NCBI RefSeq assembly: GCF_030812415.1 | Contig: NZ_JAUSST010000001.1 | Span: forward strand, 496,001 to 560,000 | DNA: 64,000 bases | Direction of reading: 5' to 3' | Source of the DNA: Paenibacillus harenae | GTDB taxonomy: Bacteria > Bacillota > Bacilli > Paenibacillales > Paenibacillaceae | Shown here: one piece after another, positions 1 through 7,805 of the stretch | Numbering within the stretch: the stretch's first letter is position 1 | Layout: every line of letters begins with the position of its first letter | Made by a program: the position numbers and the translations under genes | Notes under the pieces: generated by a model | Told to the model about the DNA's origin: nothing | Seen by the model: the letters and a program-made list of their open reading frames with translations, nothing else | Databases searched by the model: none

Positions 1-673
1 GTCCCTTTGGCGTACCATATCGACTTGTCGCACTGTAAAAACCGGTAATTTGGTAGCCCCAGGATTGGTCGAGCGGATGCTCGGACAATGGCATTAGTTC
101 AATATGAGTATATCCCATATCGGCTGCGTACGGAACTAACGATTCCGCTAATTCCTCGTACGTGTAGAAGTGTTCTTTTCCTTTGATCTTCCAGGAACCG
201 GCATGCGCCTCGTAGATGAGCAATGCATTCGTATAGGGGGATTTGTTGCGTTTGCTTGCTTGCCACGCTTCATCCTGCCAAGCATAACCGTGCAGACTCG
301 TAACGATTGAAGCTGTGTTCGGACGTCTCTCTGAATAGAAGGCGTACGGATCGGCTTTCCTAATATAAGCGCCGGATTGCGTCAGCAACTCATATTTGTA
401 AATCTCGCCTTCTCCGATATACGCGACAAACAAGGCGAATATGCCCGTCGAGCCGATTCGATCCATCTTGTGCCGGCTTCCATCCCAGTCGTTGAAGCTT
501 CCGATTACGCGGACTTCAACTGCATGGGGTGCCCATACGGCAAAGCGGACGCCATGGGTTCCATCAAGGCTGATCGGATGCGCGCCCATAAAACGGTAGC
601 TGTGATGGGAGCTGCCTTCATTAAACAAATACAATTGTTCATGGCATAAACCGTTTGGAACCGTTTGAACCAT
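1..673 (-). CDS. glgB: 1,4-alpha-glucan branching enzyme, N-terminal part (gene runs off the left edge)
   Basis: Glycogen branching enzyme moves alpha-1,4 chains onto alpha-1,6 branch points; cytoplasmic. The 224 codons present read as the CBM48-like N-terminal beta-sandwich (FAVWAPHAVEVRVIGSFNDW around residues 35-54) and the start of the GH13 barrel (IELMPLSEHPLDQSWGYQ near residues 196-213). Catalytic residues lie outside the window, so activity cannot be judged. Start ATG at 673 is preceded by GGTGGAGAGGCGG; an in-frame ATG nine codons upstream (700) has no ribosome binding site. No other glg genes are visible, so operon structure is unknown. Trehalohydrolase-like GH13 enzymes share the fold but the branching-enzyme wording of these motifs makes GlgB most likely. 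Confidence 0.9.
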   Translation of the reverse strand, partial: MVQTVPNGLCHEQLYLFNEGSSHHSYRFMGAHPISLDGTHGVRFAVWAPHAVEVRVIGSFNDWDGSRHKMDRIGSTGIFALFVAYIGEGEIYKYELLTQSGAYIRKADPYAFYSERRPNTASIVTSLHGYAWQDEAWQASKRNKSPYTNALLIYEAHAGSWKIKGKEHFYTYEELAESLVPYAADMGYTHIELMPLSEHPLDQSWGYQITGFYSATSRYGTPKG

Positions 674-729
674 CCGCCTCTCCACCCTTCTGGATGTCAT
701 TTGCGAGTCAAATAGGTTTAGTTATCCAT

Positions 730-735
730 ATTATA
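730..735 (-). promoter_or_regulatory. possible -10 box (TATAAT) for glgB
   Basis: A perfect TATAAT on the minus strand lies 57 bases upstream of the glgB start. No good -35 is seen at 16-18 bases, so this is a weak call. The rest of 674-826 shows nothing else. Confidence 0.3.
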
Positions 736-826
736 CATCCTTTTATGCAAATTTACAGTCCGTTTTCATAGTTTACGACAAACCGGTAGCTTTATTTCCG
801 TACAGATGCACGATGCATTATTTTAA

Positions 827-1051
827 TTAAACCGAGGTCATCACGCGCTGGATGTAGTAATGCTTTGAGCAATATCCTTTAGTTACCGCTTCCTTCGCGC
901 AATTCACCCATTTGCAATCCGCTATAGCCTTGACTCGGCGTGGTCTGACGATCGATGGATCCCCGTGCCTCATTAGTCTCTGATGGTGCATGGCGCACAA
1001 CCCTCTTGCTTTTATCGACTTTGTACAATCTTCCATGTTGCAAATATCCAT
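827..1051 (-). CDS. small protein with two C-x4-C...C-x2-H zinc-knuckle-like repeats
   Basis: 74 residues. Two copies of the same pattern are visible: C-N-M-E-D-C ... KARGLCAMHHQRLMRHGDP near residues 4-30, and C-K-W-V-N-C ... TKGYCSKHYY near residues 46-66. Each offers three Cys and one His, a likely zinc site. This short Cys/His motif is often found in front of HNH endonuclease domains in phages and mobile DNA, but no HNH domain follows here. Start at 1051 is chosen because AAGGGGAG lies eight bases before it; the longer reading to 1141 has a non-conserved N-terminus. It stands alone between divergent genes. Function unknown; nucleic-acid binding is only inferred from the motif. Confidence 0.65.
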   Translation of the reverse strand: MDICNMEDCTKSIKARGLCAMHHQRLMRHGDPSIVRPRRVKAIADCKWVNCAKEAVTKGYCSKHYYIQRVMTSV

Positions 1052-1265
1052 TCGTAGTCTCCCCTTTGTACGAGTCAAGCGTGTGCAACTTATAATGCAT
1101 TGTTTTATGTAAAAAAATATGTACGATCTCTCTCTGTTCATTCATCTTATCGAGAAACCAATATAGAATAAAGGCCGTAAATCGTTAGATTACGCCCTTA
1201 AACGTAGATCTAGGCTCTATTTGCACGCCATACGTGGCGCAGAGGTTATGAAGTTTAAATAATTA

Positions 1266-1288
1266 AACCTTTTCTATTAGAAAAGGTT
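1266..1288. repeat. perfect 23-bp palindrome, candidate operator
   Basis: Arms AACCTTTTCTA and TAGAAAAGGTT flank a central T, giving 11 paired positions without mismatch. It sits about 26 bases upstream of the predicted -35 box of the PAS-HTH regulator gene and has no T-run after it, so an operator (possibly for activation or autoregulation) fits better than a terminator. Confidence 0.6.
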
Positions 1289-1313
1289 GATCTTGAAACA
1301 ATTTGGAAGTCTC

Positions 1314-1342
1314 TTGTGCGGGTGTAGCAGTTATTCTATAAT
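1314..1342 (+). promoter_or_regulatory. sigma-A promoter of the PAS-HTH gene
   Basis: TTGTGC (1314-1319), 17-base spacer, TATAAT (1337-1342). Predicted transcription start near 1349, about 40 bases before the ATG. This also argues against the TTG start at 1287 for the downstream gene. Confidence 0.6.
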
Positions 1343-1388
1343 TTTAGTTGGTTATTACAGAAGCTTGTGCAAAATAGAGGAGACCTTG

Positions 1389-2282
1389 ATGACACCCTAC
1401 TATCGTTTATTCCAAATCTTTGACAAGCCCATTATTATTTTAGGCATGGAGCAAGGCCAGGTACGGATTATCGATGCCAATGAAGCCTTTTCGCGCTTGC
1501 TCGGCTATACCTTAGAGGAAATTAAGTCGAAAGAGAGCGCGGGTCATTTGTTGAAATACAATATCGACGTGTCGAAGCAATCCCTTAAGAGCGAGTTAGG
1601 CATTAATACGAAGCAAAACAAGCAAATTCCGGTGCGCGTCGACCAGCACCCGATACCGAAGGAGCCGGGTGAAACCGAGCTTCTATGTTTCGTGGTATTC
1701 GAGGATTTGACCGCCTTTAAATGGATCGAGCAAAAATGCGAGCAAAATAAAGTGATCATAAGCGGCATCGTAGATGCCCATGCCCATATCCGATTTTTGC
1801 GTGACAGCGTCGCCCCGCTGCTGTTCGAGCCGGACAAAAAAATGGAGGACGAAACGATCCTTAGCTTCATCGCGGACAGCGAGCATGTCCGGTTAATGGA
1901 TGCTCTTTCCGAGGCTGGGACGATGAAGAAAGAAAAAAGCCTTACGCTGCAAACGAGCAGATTGAGCGGCATCGAGCTGGAGCTTTCCATCACGTTTACG
2001 CCGATCTTCGACGGTTTCGGCGAGACGAAAGAATACGCATTCGTCATTTGGGATTTGAAGCCGATCGACGATTCGATCGATTCTTCGATGAAGCTGAAGA
2101 TATGGATGGCAAAACGGGATATGACCGCCGGCATGCTGTCCGAAGCGACGGGCATATCCATGCAAACGATATCGAAGCTCCGCAATGGCAAGATCCTCCG
2201 GCCGCAGCGGTTGACCGCCGAGCTGATCGCCTCGGAGCTTCGTGTCGATGTACATGATATATGGACAAAAATCGGGAAGTAA
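1389..2282 (+). CDS. PAS-domain protein with C-terminal Cro/CI-type helix-turn-helix
   Basis: 297 residues. The N-terminal part (about 1-115) reads as a PAS fold: IIDANEAFSRLLGYTLEEIKSKE is the classic PAS core. A second, weaker PAS-like segment follows (about 120-225). The C-terminus (about 235-297) is a helix-turn-helix of the Cro/CI type, with a segment reading MLSEATGISMQTISKLRNGK. So a ligand- or redox-sensing module is joined to a DNA-binding module, suggesting a one-component transcription regulator; signal and targets are unknown. Start 1389 has GAGGAG six bases upstream and lies just after a good promoter; the open frame extends to a TTG at 1287, inside the palindrome. The 23-bp palindrome upstream may be its own site. 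No transmembrane segment is seen, so it should be cytoplasmic. Confidence 0.75.
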   Translation: MTPYYRLFQIFDKPIIILGMEQGQVRIIDANEAFSRLLGYTLEEIKSKESAGHLLKYNIDVSKQSLKSELGINTKQNKQIPVRVDQHPIPKEPGETELLCFVVFEDLTAFKWIEQKCEQNKVIISGIVDAHAHIRFLRDSVAPLLFEPDKKMEDETILSFIADSEHVRLMDALSEAGTMKKEKSLTLQTSRLSGIELELSITFTPIFDGFGETKEYAFVIWDLKPIDDSIDSSMKLKIWMAKRDMTAGMLSEATGISMQTISKLRNGKILRPQRLTAELIASELRVDVHDIWTKIGK

Positions 2283-2299
2283 CCCAGCCGTCATTTACA

Positions 2300-2328
2300 T
2301 TGCCGGCAAGGCGACAACCGTTTATAAT
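2300..2328 (+). promoter_or_regulatory. sigma-A promoter of the riboswitch/yhhQ transcript
   Basis: TTGCCG (2300-2305), 17-base spacer, TATAAT (2323-2328). The predicted start near 2335 leaves a leader of about 90 bases containing the preQ1 aptamer. Confidence 0.65.
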
Positions 2329-2377
2329 GACAAAGGCATAAAAAAAGACAAAAGCCGATCATGTTAGCAGACCGGCG

Positions 2378-2415
2378 CGCGGTTCGCAAACTCCCGCGTT
2401 ATCAAAACTAGGAGG
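2378..2415 (+). ncRNA. preQ1-I riboswitch aptamer overlapping the Shine-Dalgarno sequence
   Basis: P1 is CGCGG (2378-2382) with CCGCG (2394-2398); the loop reads TTCGCAAACTC, and the tail reads TTATCAAAACTAGGAGG. This closely follows the Thermoanaerobacter preQ1-I layout (G-rich P1 strand, TCGCA, AAC, closing P1 strand, then an A-rich tail ending in AAGG). The tail that should form the pseudoknot runs straight into the ribosome binding site GGAGG (2411-2415), nine bases before the ATG at 2425, so ligand binding should hide the site and repress translation. The downstream gene is a queuosine-precursor transporter, the expected target. Confidence 0.88.
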
Positions 2416-2424
2416 AAAGTATGT

Positions 2425-3126
2425 ATGTTTAACCTATGGTTTGGCGCTATTTTTATGATTGTCCATTTTACGCTGTTCCTTATTTCGTATCGAATGTTCG
2501 GAAAGATCGGCGTCTACGCTTGGATCGGCATGGCAACCGTACTCGCCAATATTCAAGTCGTGAAGACCGTCGAATTGCCGCTTGGGATCATCGTAACGCT
2601 CGGCAACACGATGTACGGCACAATCTATCTCGCATCCGATCTGCTTAACGAGAAGTACGGCGAGAAGGCAGCCAAGAAGGCGGTATGGTTCGGTTTCTTC
2701 ACGCTGATCGCGACTACCGTCATTATGCAACTAGCGCTTTTGTTCGAACCCCATCAGGATCCGTTTCCGATCGAGGTGCAAGGGGCGTTGGAAACGTTAT
2801 TCGGACTTCTACCGCGAATCGCGCTTGGAAGCTTATGCGCTTACCTCGTTAGCCAGTTTTTGGATGTCAAAATATATTCGGTTCTTAAGCGTATGTTCCC
2901 TGCGCCTAATAAACTTTGGATTCGCAATAACGGCAGCACGCTCGTCAGTCAGCTTGTCGATACGCTGATCTTCTGTACCATCGCGTTCGCCGGTGAATAT
3001 GAGAACGACGTATGGCTGTCGATCTTCCTTTCGACCTATATTATCAAGTTTATCGTCTCGCTCGTATCGACTCCTTTCCTCTACGCTGCTAGAAGCTTTA
3101 CATTCAAGGATGAGAGCGGCTCCTAA
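2425..3126 (+). CDS. yhhQ: YhhQ/VUT-family queuosine precursor transporter
   Basis: 233 residues, about six membrane segments (near residues 1-22, 30-45, 50-70, 88-110, 128-146, 172-215). The stretch GNTMYGTIYLASDLLNEKYG (about 60-79) is a hallmark of the YhhQ/DUF165 (VUT) family, which imports preQ0/preQ1 for queuosine synthesis in tRNA wobble positions. The preQ1-I riboswitch in its leader supports preQ1 salvage as the role. A second ATG four bases upstream (2421) is in another frame; 2425 has GGAGG at the right distance. No other queuosine genes are in the window. The protein is of normal family length. Confidence 0.92.
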   Translation: MFNLWFGAIFMIVHFTLFLISYRMFGKIGVYAWIGMATVLANIQVVKTVELPLGIIVTLGNTMYGTIYLASDLLNEKYGEKAAKKAVWFGFFTLIATTVIMQLALLFEPHQDPFPIEVQGALETLFGLLPRIALGSLCAYLVSQFLDVKIYSVLKRMFPAPNKLWIRNNGSTLVSQLVDTLIFCTIAFAGEYENDVWLSIFLSTYIIKFIVSLVSTPFLYAARSFTFKDESGS

Positions 3127-3148
3127 TTGTCGAACAGCACGCATTATA

Positions 3149-3192
3149 AAAGAAGCGGTTATCCCGTTACGCAAGAACGGGACCGCTTCTTT
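3149..3192. terminator. bidirectional intrinsic terminator between yhhQ and the hydrolase gene
   Basis: AAAGAAGCGGT and CCCGTT pair with AACGGG and ACCGCTTCTTT, followed on the plus strand by a T-rich run. Serves the convergent genes ending at 3126 and 3210. Confidence 0.85.
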
Positions 3193-3209
3193 CTTTTTCG
3201 CCTACCGGA

Positions 3210-5528
3210 TTATAGTTTCCATGGCATAAATCCGATATCGTCAATCATGACTTTACCAGGCCCGTTCACAAAAGCAAATGCGATTTTCGTAATTTTAAGT
3301 TGATCAAGCGGGCCGTCCGGCAGTTCGAACGCTTCGAACGGGACGATAAACGTCTGAAACACAGGCTCGTTCGATTCCTTGTATTTCTCGTCCTTCATTC
3401 GCTCCTCTAACCATGGCAACGTCGTAAACGCCGCATACGTTGGCGGACTAACGGGCATAACCTCTGACAACGGAAGCTTATACGACCGGCCATCGTTCGA
3501 TGTCAGCACGATTTCCAGCTCCGGGAGGGGAGGCAATTCAGTCAACGCTCCAACTTCAGCTTCAGCTTCTTCTTCCAATGCTTCGTCAGTTTCATCAACT
3601 CCGCCCTCGAGCAAGTCCCGCTCCAGATTGGCCATCGAGAAAACAAGGCTGGAAGTTTGCAGCTCGGACGATAGTCGTTCCGTTACTTGCTGCGGAAGCT
3701 CCAGCTCATAGCCAGCGCCTGGCTCCTCCCACTTAAGGGAGATTCCCTTCGTCCCTTTGCTCTTGCCATCGCGATCCTCGGCATTCGCCACTTCCCACTC
3801 GGTCATTCCTTCCGTCGATGCTTTGCCACCACCGCTTATGGTTGTTTTGCGGGAGCTGCCGTCGAACCTGGTTATCTCTTTGAAATCCGACGATTCGTAC
3901 CGGCTTACATACGTGCTCTGCGGCAACCATTCGAGCACAGTCCGATAATCGCTGAACATTTCCCTGTATTCATGCTCGTCGTGCAGCGTCGCTTCTAGAA
4001 AGGCGGAAATGTACAGCTTCGCTATCTCTCGTTGCTCGTCGCCGTCCAGCATGCCTTGACGGTTCAAGAACATCCCGCCCGGCAACCGCTCGTCCATCAT
4101 GCCCCAAGCCGTGTTGAACTGACTATGGTTCGCATCAGCAATATAAAGCGAGGCCTTGAATGCCCCCGATCCGTCAGAAAATGTCGATCTGCCGTACTGC
4201 CGGTCGCCGTAGAAGGAGTTGACATCCCCGTCGCGCGCCCCCTGCAGCGTCAAATAATTGACGTCTTTCAGGCGGGCGGACTTGTCATCTACCTGTTTAT
4301 CTGTCGGAGCTATAGCCACAACCGAACGAATGCGCACGTCTTCGATCCCGGATAACGACGAATCTTCCTTGAACCATCGGCCGGCATCGGCCGCCATCGC
4401 TACTGCTTGTCCGCCGCGCGAATGTCCGATAAGCGATATGTTGTCGGTATCGACTTTATTCGAGAACGGATTTCCGGAACGATCATTGAATTGCTTGATC
4501 TGCTTCAGATGCTGCAGCAGCATCCACGCACGAACTTTCATGTCGTTGTTCGGTATGCCCGACCAGACGGAATAATTCAGGAAATTCTCGTCGACGGAGA
4601 TGGCGATCATGCCTCTGCTCGCCAGCAATTCCCCTAAGTAAGCGTAGCCGCCGTCGGAAAACTGCTCCATCAAATGGTTGCCATGCACAATAAGCGCAAG
4701 CGGGAACGGCCCCTCGCCCTCCGGCATCCATACTCTGCCGCCAATCGGAAGCTTCCGCTCATCGAATCCCCAGAAGAGAGTCTTAAGATTCGACCATTTC
4801 GTAATGTAAGCCGATGCATCGACGGGATTCGTGAACCAATCCACTTCCTCGCCGAAGATATCCCGATGCTTATCCGCCCCGCTTCCGTAAGTGAATGAGC
4901 TGAACTCGTAAGTTCCCGGAAGAGAAGGATTATCCGCTTCGGGGAGCGGCGCCGGCTCGATCGCGGCCGCATCCCTCAGAGGCATCGCCGCAGGCCGCGG
5001 CCAGTCCCGCAACGTAACGAACAACGCGATCAATATTGCCAGACTTATAGCGGTCATCCATTTGTAGCGCGGCTTGATCCTCCACCGGAGCAGCAAACCG
5101 AGAATGAGACCTAGCATAGCTCCGATTGCCGTATAGATAATAGCTAATATTATTGACATCAGAATGCCTAGCTCCGCAAAATATAAAATCAAATAAGCCT
5201 CGATTCCCACATAGAGCAGGACTGACGCAAACCGCCTCGGAACGGGAACATAGGCCATCGACAACAGTATCGACACGATGAAGGCGGAAACCCCTATCGC
5301 CAGAACGTTCGCCGCCAGAAAGATGATGTTGTCCAGTATCGGACCAAGTCCGGTTGGCATTCCCATTACGCCCGCATACATGGAGAGCGAACCGAAGCCG
5401 ACGAGACTCCCCGTTGCTATGCGCCATACAAAGCTGTCGCGGTCAGCCCGCAAATCATATCTCATTCTCAGCCAGGCTGCGAATTTGAGCAACTTGCGTT
5501 TCTCTTGCTCTTTAACCGCTATTTCCAT
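3210..5528 (-). CDS. membrane-anchored alpha/beta hydrolase
   Basis: 772 residues. The first 180 residues hold about five hydrophobic membrane segments (near 38-56, 64-90, 102-120, 122-146, 158-174). From about residue 255 comes an alpha/beta-hydrolase fold: HGN at 282-284 (oxyanion region), nucleophile elbow GHSRGG with Ser370, an acid in GARDGD (Asp433 or Asp435), and a likely catalytic His468 in ANHSQFN. The C-terminal about 250 residues, with a Glu-rich stretch near 640-655, look like an extra beta-rich domain. Substrate unknown; the fold is that of lipase/chlorophyllase/dienelactone-type enzymes, probably facing outside. Its start overlaps the stop of the ABC ATPase by 10 bases (SD GAAGGAGA within that gene), so the two are translationally coupled. 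Confidence 0.8.
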   Translation of the reverse strand: MEIAVKEQEKRKLLKFAAWLRMRYDLRADRDSFVWRIATGSLVGFGSLSMYAGVMGMPTGLGPILDNIIFLAANVLAIGVSAFIVSILLSMAYVPVPRRFASVLLYVGIEAYLILYFAELGILMSIILAIIYTAIGAMLGLILGLLLRWRIKPRYKWMTAISLAILIALFVTLRDWPRPAAMPLRDAAAIEPAPLPEADNPSLPGTYEFSSFTYGSGADKHRDIFGEEVDWFTNPVDASAYITKWSNLKTLFWGFDERKLPIGGRVWMPEGEGPFPLALIVHGNHLMEQFSDGGYAYLGELLASRGMIAISVDENFLNYSVWSGIPNNDMKVRAWMLLQHLKQIKQFNDRSGNPFSNKVDTDNISLIGHSRGGQAVAMAADAGRWFKEDSSLSGIEDVRIRSVVAIAPTDKQVDDKSARLKDVNYLTLQGARDGDVNSFYGDRQYGRSTFSDGSGAFKASLYIADANHSQFNTAWGMMDERLPGGMFLNRQGMLDGDEQREIAKLYISAFLEATLHDEHEYREMFSDYRTVLEWLPQSTYVSRYESSDFKEITRFDGSSRKTTISGGGKASTEGMTEWEVANAEDRDGKSKGTKGISLKWEEPGAGYELELPQQVTERLSSELQTSSLVFSMANLERDLLEGGVDETDEALEEEAEAEVGALTELPPLPELEIVLTSNDGRSYKLPLSEVMPVSPPTYAAFTTLPWLEERMKDEKYKESNEPVFQTFIVPFEAFELPDGPLDQLKITKIAFAFVNGPGKVMIDDIGFMPWKL

Positions 5529-6307
5529 AAGCTCTCCTTCACGGTCAGCCAGTTGCGTCCATCATGCAGCTCCATCCGTACGGGAACGCCAAAAAACGCG
5601 CTCATCGTATCGGTCTTAAGCACGTCGTTTGTTGAGCTCGCGGCAAAAACCGTACCGTCTTTGATGAGCAGCGTCTTCGAGAAGCAAGGCAATATTTCTT
5701 CTACGTGATGCGTTACGTATATAATAGTCGGTGCTTGTTCCTGCTCGGCAACCGACGAAATCATATATAGCAGCTGCTCGCGCGCAAAGACGTCAAGACC
5801 TGTACACGGCTCGTCCAGTATGAGCAGCTTCGGCGATGCCATAAGCGCCCTGGCGATCAATACGCGCTGCCTCTCTCCTTGCGATAGCGTATCGTACGTA
5901 CGCTGCATTAGCGCCGCGCAGCCGAGCGACCGCATAAGTGCCTCGGCCTTCTGGCTATCGGCCTCGTCGGCGTGATCATACAAGCCAATCGTCGCGAATT
6001 TTCCGCTTAATACGATTTTGAAAGCCGTTTCGCTTCCGTGCAGCTTCTGCTGCAGCGACGTGCTTACCCAGCCAATGCTTTTGCGCAGCTCGCGAAGATC
6101 GAATTCGCCGAATTTTTTGCCCAATACAGCCATATGCCCAGCAGTGGGCCATATATACCCGTTAATCATATTGAGGAGCGTCGTCTTGCCTGAACCGTTC
6201 AAGCCGAGCAAGCACCAATGCTCGCCCTCCTGTACCTCCCAATCGATTTCCCGCAGAATTGTCTTGTCACCGCGGTCCCACGACACGCCATTTATATCTA
6301 TAACCAT
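5519..6307 (-). CDS. ABC transporter ATP-binding protein (YlmA-like)
   Basis: 262 residues. Walker A GLNGSGKTT (residues 35-43), signature LSQGERQRV, Walker B LLILDEPCTGLD, and the H-loop in YVTHHVEEI are all intact, so it should hydrolyse ATP. Start 6307 has GGGAGG nine bases upstream; the 46-residue upstream extension to 6445 is rejected. The sequence resembles the stand-alone YlmA-type ATPases of Bacilli. No permease gene is adjacent; the only membrane partner in reach is the downstream hydrolase with five membrane segments, coupled by a 10-base overlap. Whether they form a complex is a guess. Confidence 0.85.
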   Translation of the reverse strand: MVIDINGVSWDRGDKTILREIDWEVQEGEHWCLLGLNGSGKTTLLNMINGYIWPTAGHMAVLGKKFGEFDLRELRKSIGWVSTSLQQKLHGSETAFKIVLSGKFATIGLYDHADEADSQKAEALMRSLGCAALMQRTYDTLSQGERQRVLIARALMASPKLLILDEPCTGLDVFAREQLLYMISSVAEQEQAPTIIYVTHHVEEILPCFSKTLLIKDGTVFAASSTNDVLKTDTMSAFFGVPVRMELHDGRNWLTVKESLWK

Positions 6308-6374
6308 TGGATAAAACCTCCCGGTCAACGAATGCTTATGCATGCTGTAAACTTTGGTCGATTTGACTTCGCAC

Positions 6375-6402
6375 TTTATATCAACCATTATTAATAATAC
6401 AA
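6375..6402 (-). promoter_or_regulatory. possible sigma-A promoter for the ABC ATPase-hydrolase operon
   Basis: TTGTAT (6402-6397), 16-base spacer, TATAAA (6380-6375) on the minus strand, about 70 bases before the ATG. An AT-rich dyad ATTATTAATAAT lies across the spacer. Confidence 0.4.
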
Positions 6403-6476
6403 CGATTAATACCGCACGGGTACCGTTGACTTTTGTGAATTTCATATATTTTTACAAACTCAGGAGTGATTATCCT

Positions 6477-7106
6477 ATGAAACCCGATCAAATCAAAGAA
6501 TGGTCGCATTTTTTTCTAACGTATAAGTTTGCCTTGGATGAGGTTGAGACGAAGCTGAACATTCTGAACGAGGAATTCCAGTTCATTCACGACTACAATC
6601 CGATCGAGCATATGAAGACGCGTATTAAGACGCCTGAGAGCTTAATGACGAAGCTGAGGCGCAAAGGCCTGGACATCTCGCTTGACGCGGCCAAGCATCA
6701 TATACGGGATATCGCAGGCGTAAGAGTTATCTGCTCCTTCTCTACGGACATTTATCACATTGTCGAAATGATAAGCATGCAAAATGACGTCAAAATCATC
6801 GAGGTGAAAGATTATGTAAAAAATCCGAAGCCTAACGGATACCAAAGCGTCCATCTAATCATCGAAATTCCCGTCTTCTTAACCAATCGGACGGAGCATA
6901 TTTGCGTGGAGATTCAAATTCGGACGATAGCCATGGATTTCTGGGCCAGTCTGGAGCATAAAATTTATTACAAATTCGACGAGCGCGTACCCGAACATAT
7001 TCAACAGCAGCTGAAAGGCTCGGCAGCGATGATCGACACGCTTGACCGTCAGATGCTTGAGCTCAATGAAGAAGTGCAGCGCCATCGCGCGCAAGCGCAT
7101 GAATAG
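6477..7106 (+). CDS. relP: small alarmone synthetase, RelP/SAS2 (YwaC) type
   Basis: 209 residues. Makes (p)ppGpp by moving pyrophosphate from ATP to GDP/GTP; a single synthetase domain with no hydrolase, TGS or ACT part, the usual small-synthetase length. Motifs HIRDIAGVRVICSF, KPNGYQSVHL and VEIQIRTIAMDFWASLEHKIYYK match YwaC more closely than YjbM. Start 6477 has CAGGAG ten bases upstream; a longer reading from 6354 lacks a site. It is monocistronic, divergent from the ABC ATPase and closed by a terminator at 7125. In Bacillus ywaC responds to cell-wall stress; I do not see a clear ECF promoter here. Confidence 0.92.
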   Translation: MKPDQIKEWSHFFLTYKFALDEVETKLNILNEEFQFIHDYNPIEHMKTRIKTPESLMTKLRRKGLDISLDAAKHHIRDIAGVRVICSFSTDIYHIVEMISMQNDVKIIEVKDYVKNPKPNGYQSVHLIIEIPVFLTNRTEHICVEIQIRTIAMDFWASLEHKIYYKFDERVPEHIQQQLKGSAAMIDTLDRQMLELNEEVQRHRAQAHE

Positions 7107-7124
7107 CCGTATTATAATGAAAAA

Positions 7125-7155
7125 CAGCTCCCCGCCCGTCCAGGTTGGGGAGCTG
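7125..7155. terminator. intrinsic terminator between relP and the membrane protein gene
   Basis: CAGCTCCCC pairs with GGGGAGCTG around a 13-base loop; followed by a short T-rich stretch on the plus strand and A-flanked on the other, so it can serve both convergent genes. Confidence 0.8.
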
Positions 7156-7160
7156 CTTCG

Positions 7161-7586
7161 TTAAGTTATCGCATAATAAAAGGGAACGATGACCAAATAC
7201 ATAACAACTGCCAATAGTCCGATCGCCATAGACCAACCGCCAAGCCCTCTCGCCCCTTGCCTGTAAGCGATGAAGCCAAGCACCGCCGATGTTGCGCCTA
7301 GCAGCACCGGCCATAAGAACCATGATGCTATGCCGAATACAAGCGCCACCCAGCCAAGTGCATATCCCCCGCTTCGCACATCGTTGCCTTCATCGTTTGC
7401 CGCCGCATATCCCTTATCCTGAAGATCGCGATCACGTTCATTGTAAGCGACCGGCGTGCCGACCGCGAAATCGGCCGACATTTCTTCGTTCACATTGTTC
7501 AGCTCTGCGTTCGTCAACGGATCGATGCTCCGTGGCGGGTCGTCTCTCCTTAACGCGTCATCATGTTCATGGTCCTGCTTCTCCAT
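7161..7586 (-). CDS. DUF4190-like small membrane protein
   Basis: 141 residues: a charged, probably cytoplasmic N-terminal half (about 1-75) and two hydrophobic segments (about 78-108 and 116-138) with GYALGWVALVFGIASWFLWP, which is like the DUF4190 membrane hairpin. Function unknown. ATG 7586 is preferred over TTG 7592 because AAAGGAG lies nine bases before it. That site is formed by the last codons of the upstream DUF1540 gene (its Lys-Glu codons and TGA), so expression is probably coupled. Confidence 0.6.
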   Translation of the reverse strand: MEKQDHEHDDALRRDDPPRSIDPLTNAELNNVNEEMSADFAVGTPVAYNERDRDLQDKGYAAANDEGNDVRSGGYALGWVALVFGIASWFLWPVLLGATSAVLGFIAYRQGARGLGGWSMAIGLLAVVMYLVIVPFYYAIT

Positions 7587-7592
7587 CGCCAA

Positions 7593-7805
7593 TCACTCCT
7601 TTGGGTTAAAGGTGAGGCAGCATGTAGCTTTCGATTGCTTAGCCTGATCCTGATGGGACAGACCAAACTCTTCTCCGGCAAATTCTTCCTTGTAGGAATG
7701 GCTCGAATGCTGATCAATTTCAATCGTGATCTCATTTGCATTGCATCCATTTCCTTCTTTCCAGAACGAACAGTTGGAAACCGTGCAGGCTACGCCATTC
7801 GGCAT
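7593..7805 (-). CDS. DUF1540 domain small Cys-rich protein
   Basis: 70 residues. V-A-C-T-V-S-N-C-S-F-W ... GNGCNANEITIEI matches the DUF1540 pattern, with Cys at about 6, 10, 18, and a CC pair near the end; metal binding is likely but unproven. Start ATG 7805 follows GGAGGTGA and a run of eight T. The stop is directly followed by the next gene (six bases). Its ribosome binding site lies in the 3' arm of an 8-bp inverted repeat. Role unknown; the family occurs in spore formers. Confidence 0.75.
   Translation of the reverse strand: MPNGVACTVSNCSFWKEGNGCNANEITIEIDQHSSHSYKEEFAGEEFGLSHQDQAKQSKATCCLTFNPKE

Noticed and set aside
879..1145. Alternative minus-strand frame overlapping the zinc-knuckle gene
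   Set aside because: It lacks any pattern, while the other frame has two matched Cys/His units and a good start.
7161..7592. TTG start at 7592 for the membrane protein
   Set aside because: The ribosome site is only about four bases away; ATG 7586 is at the right distance.
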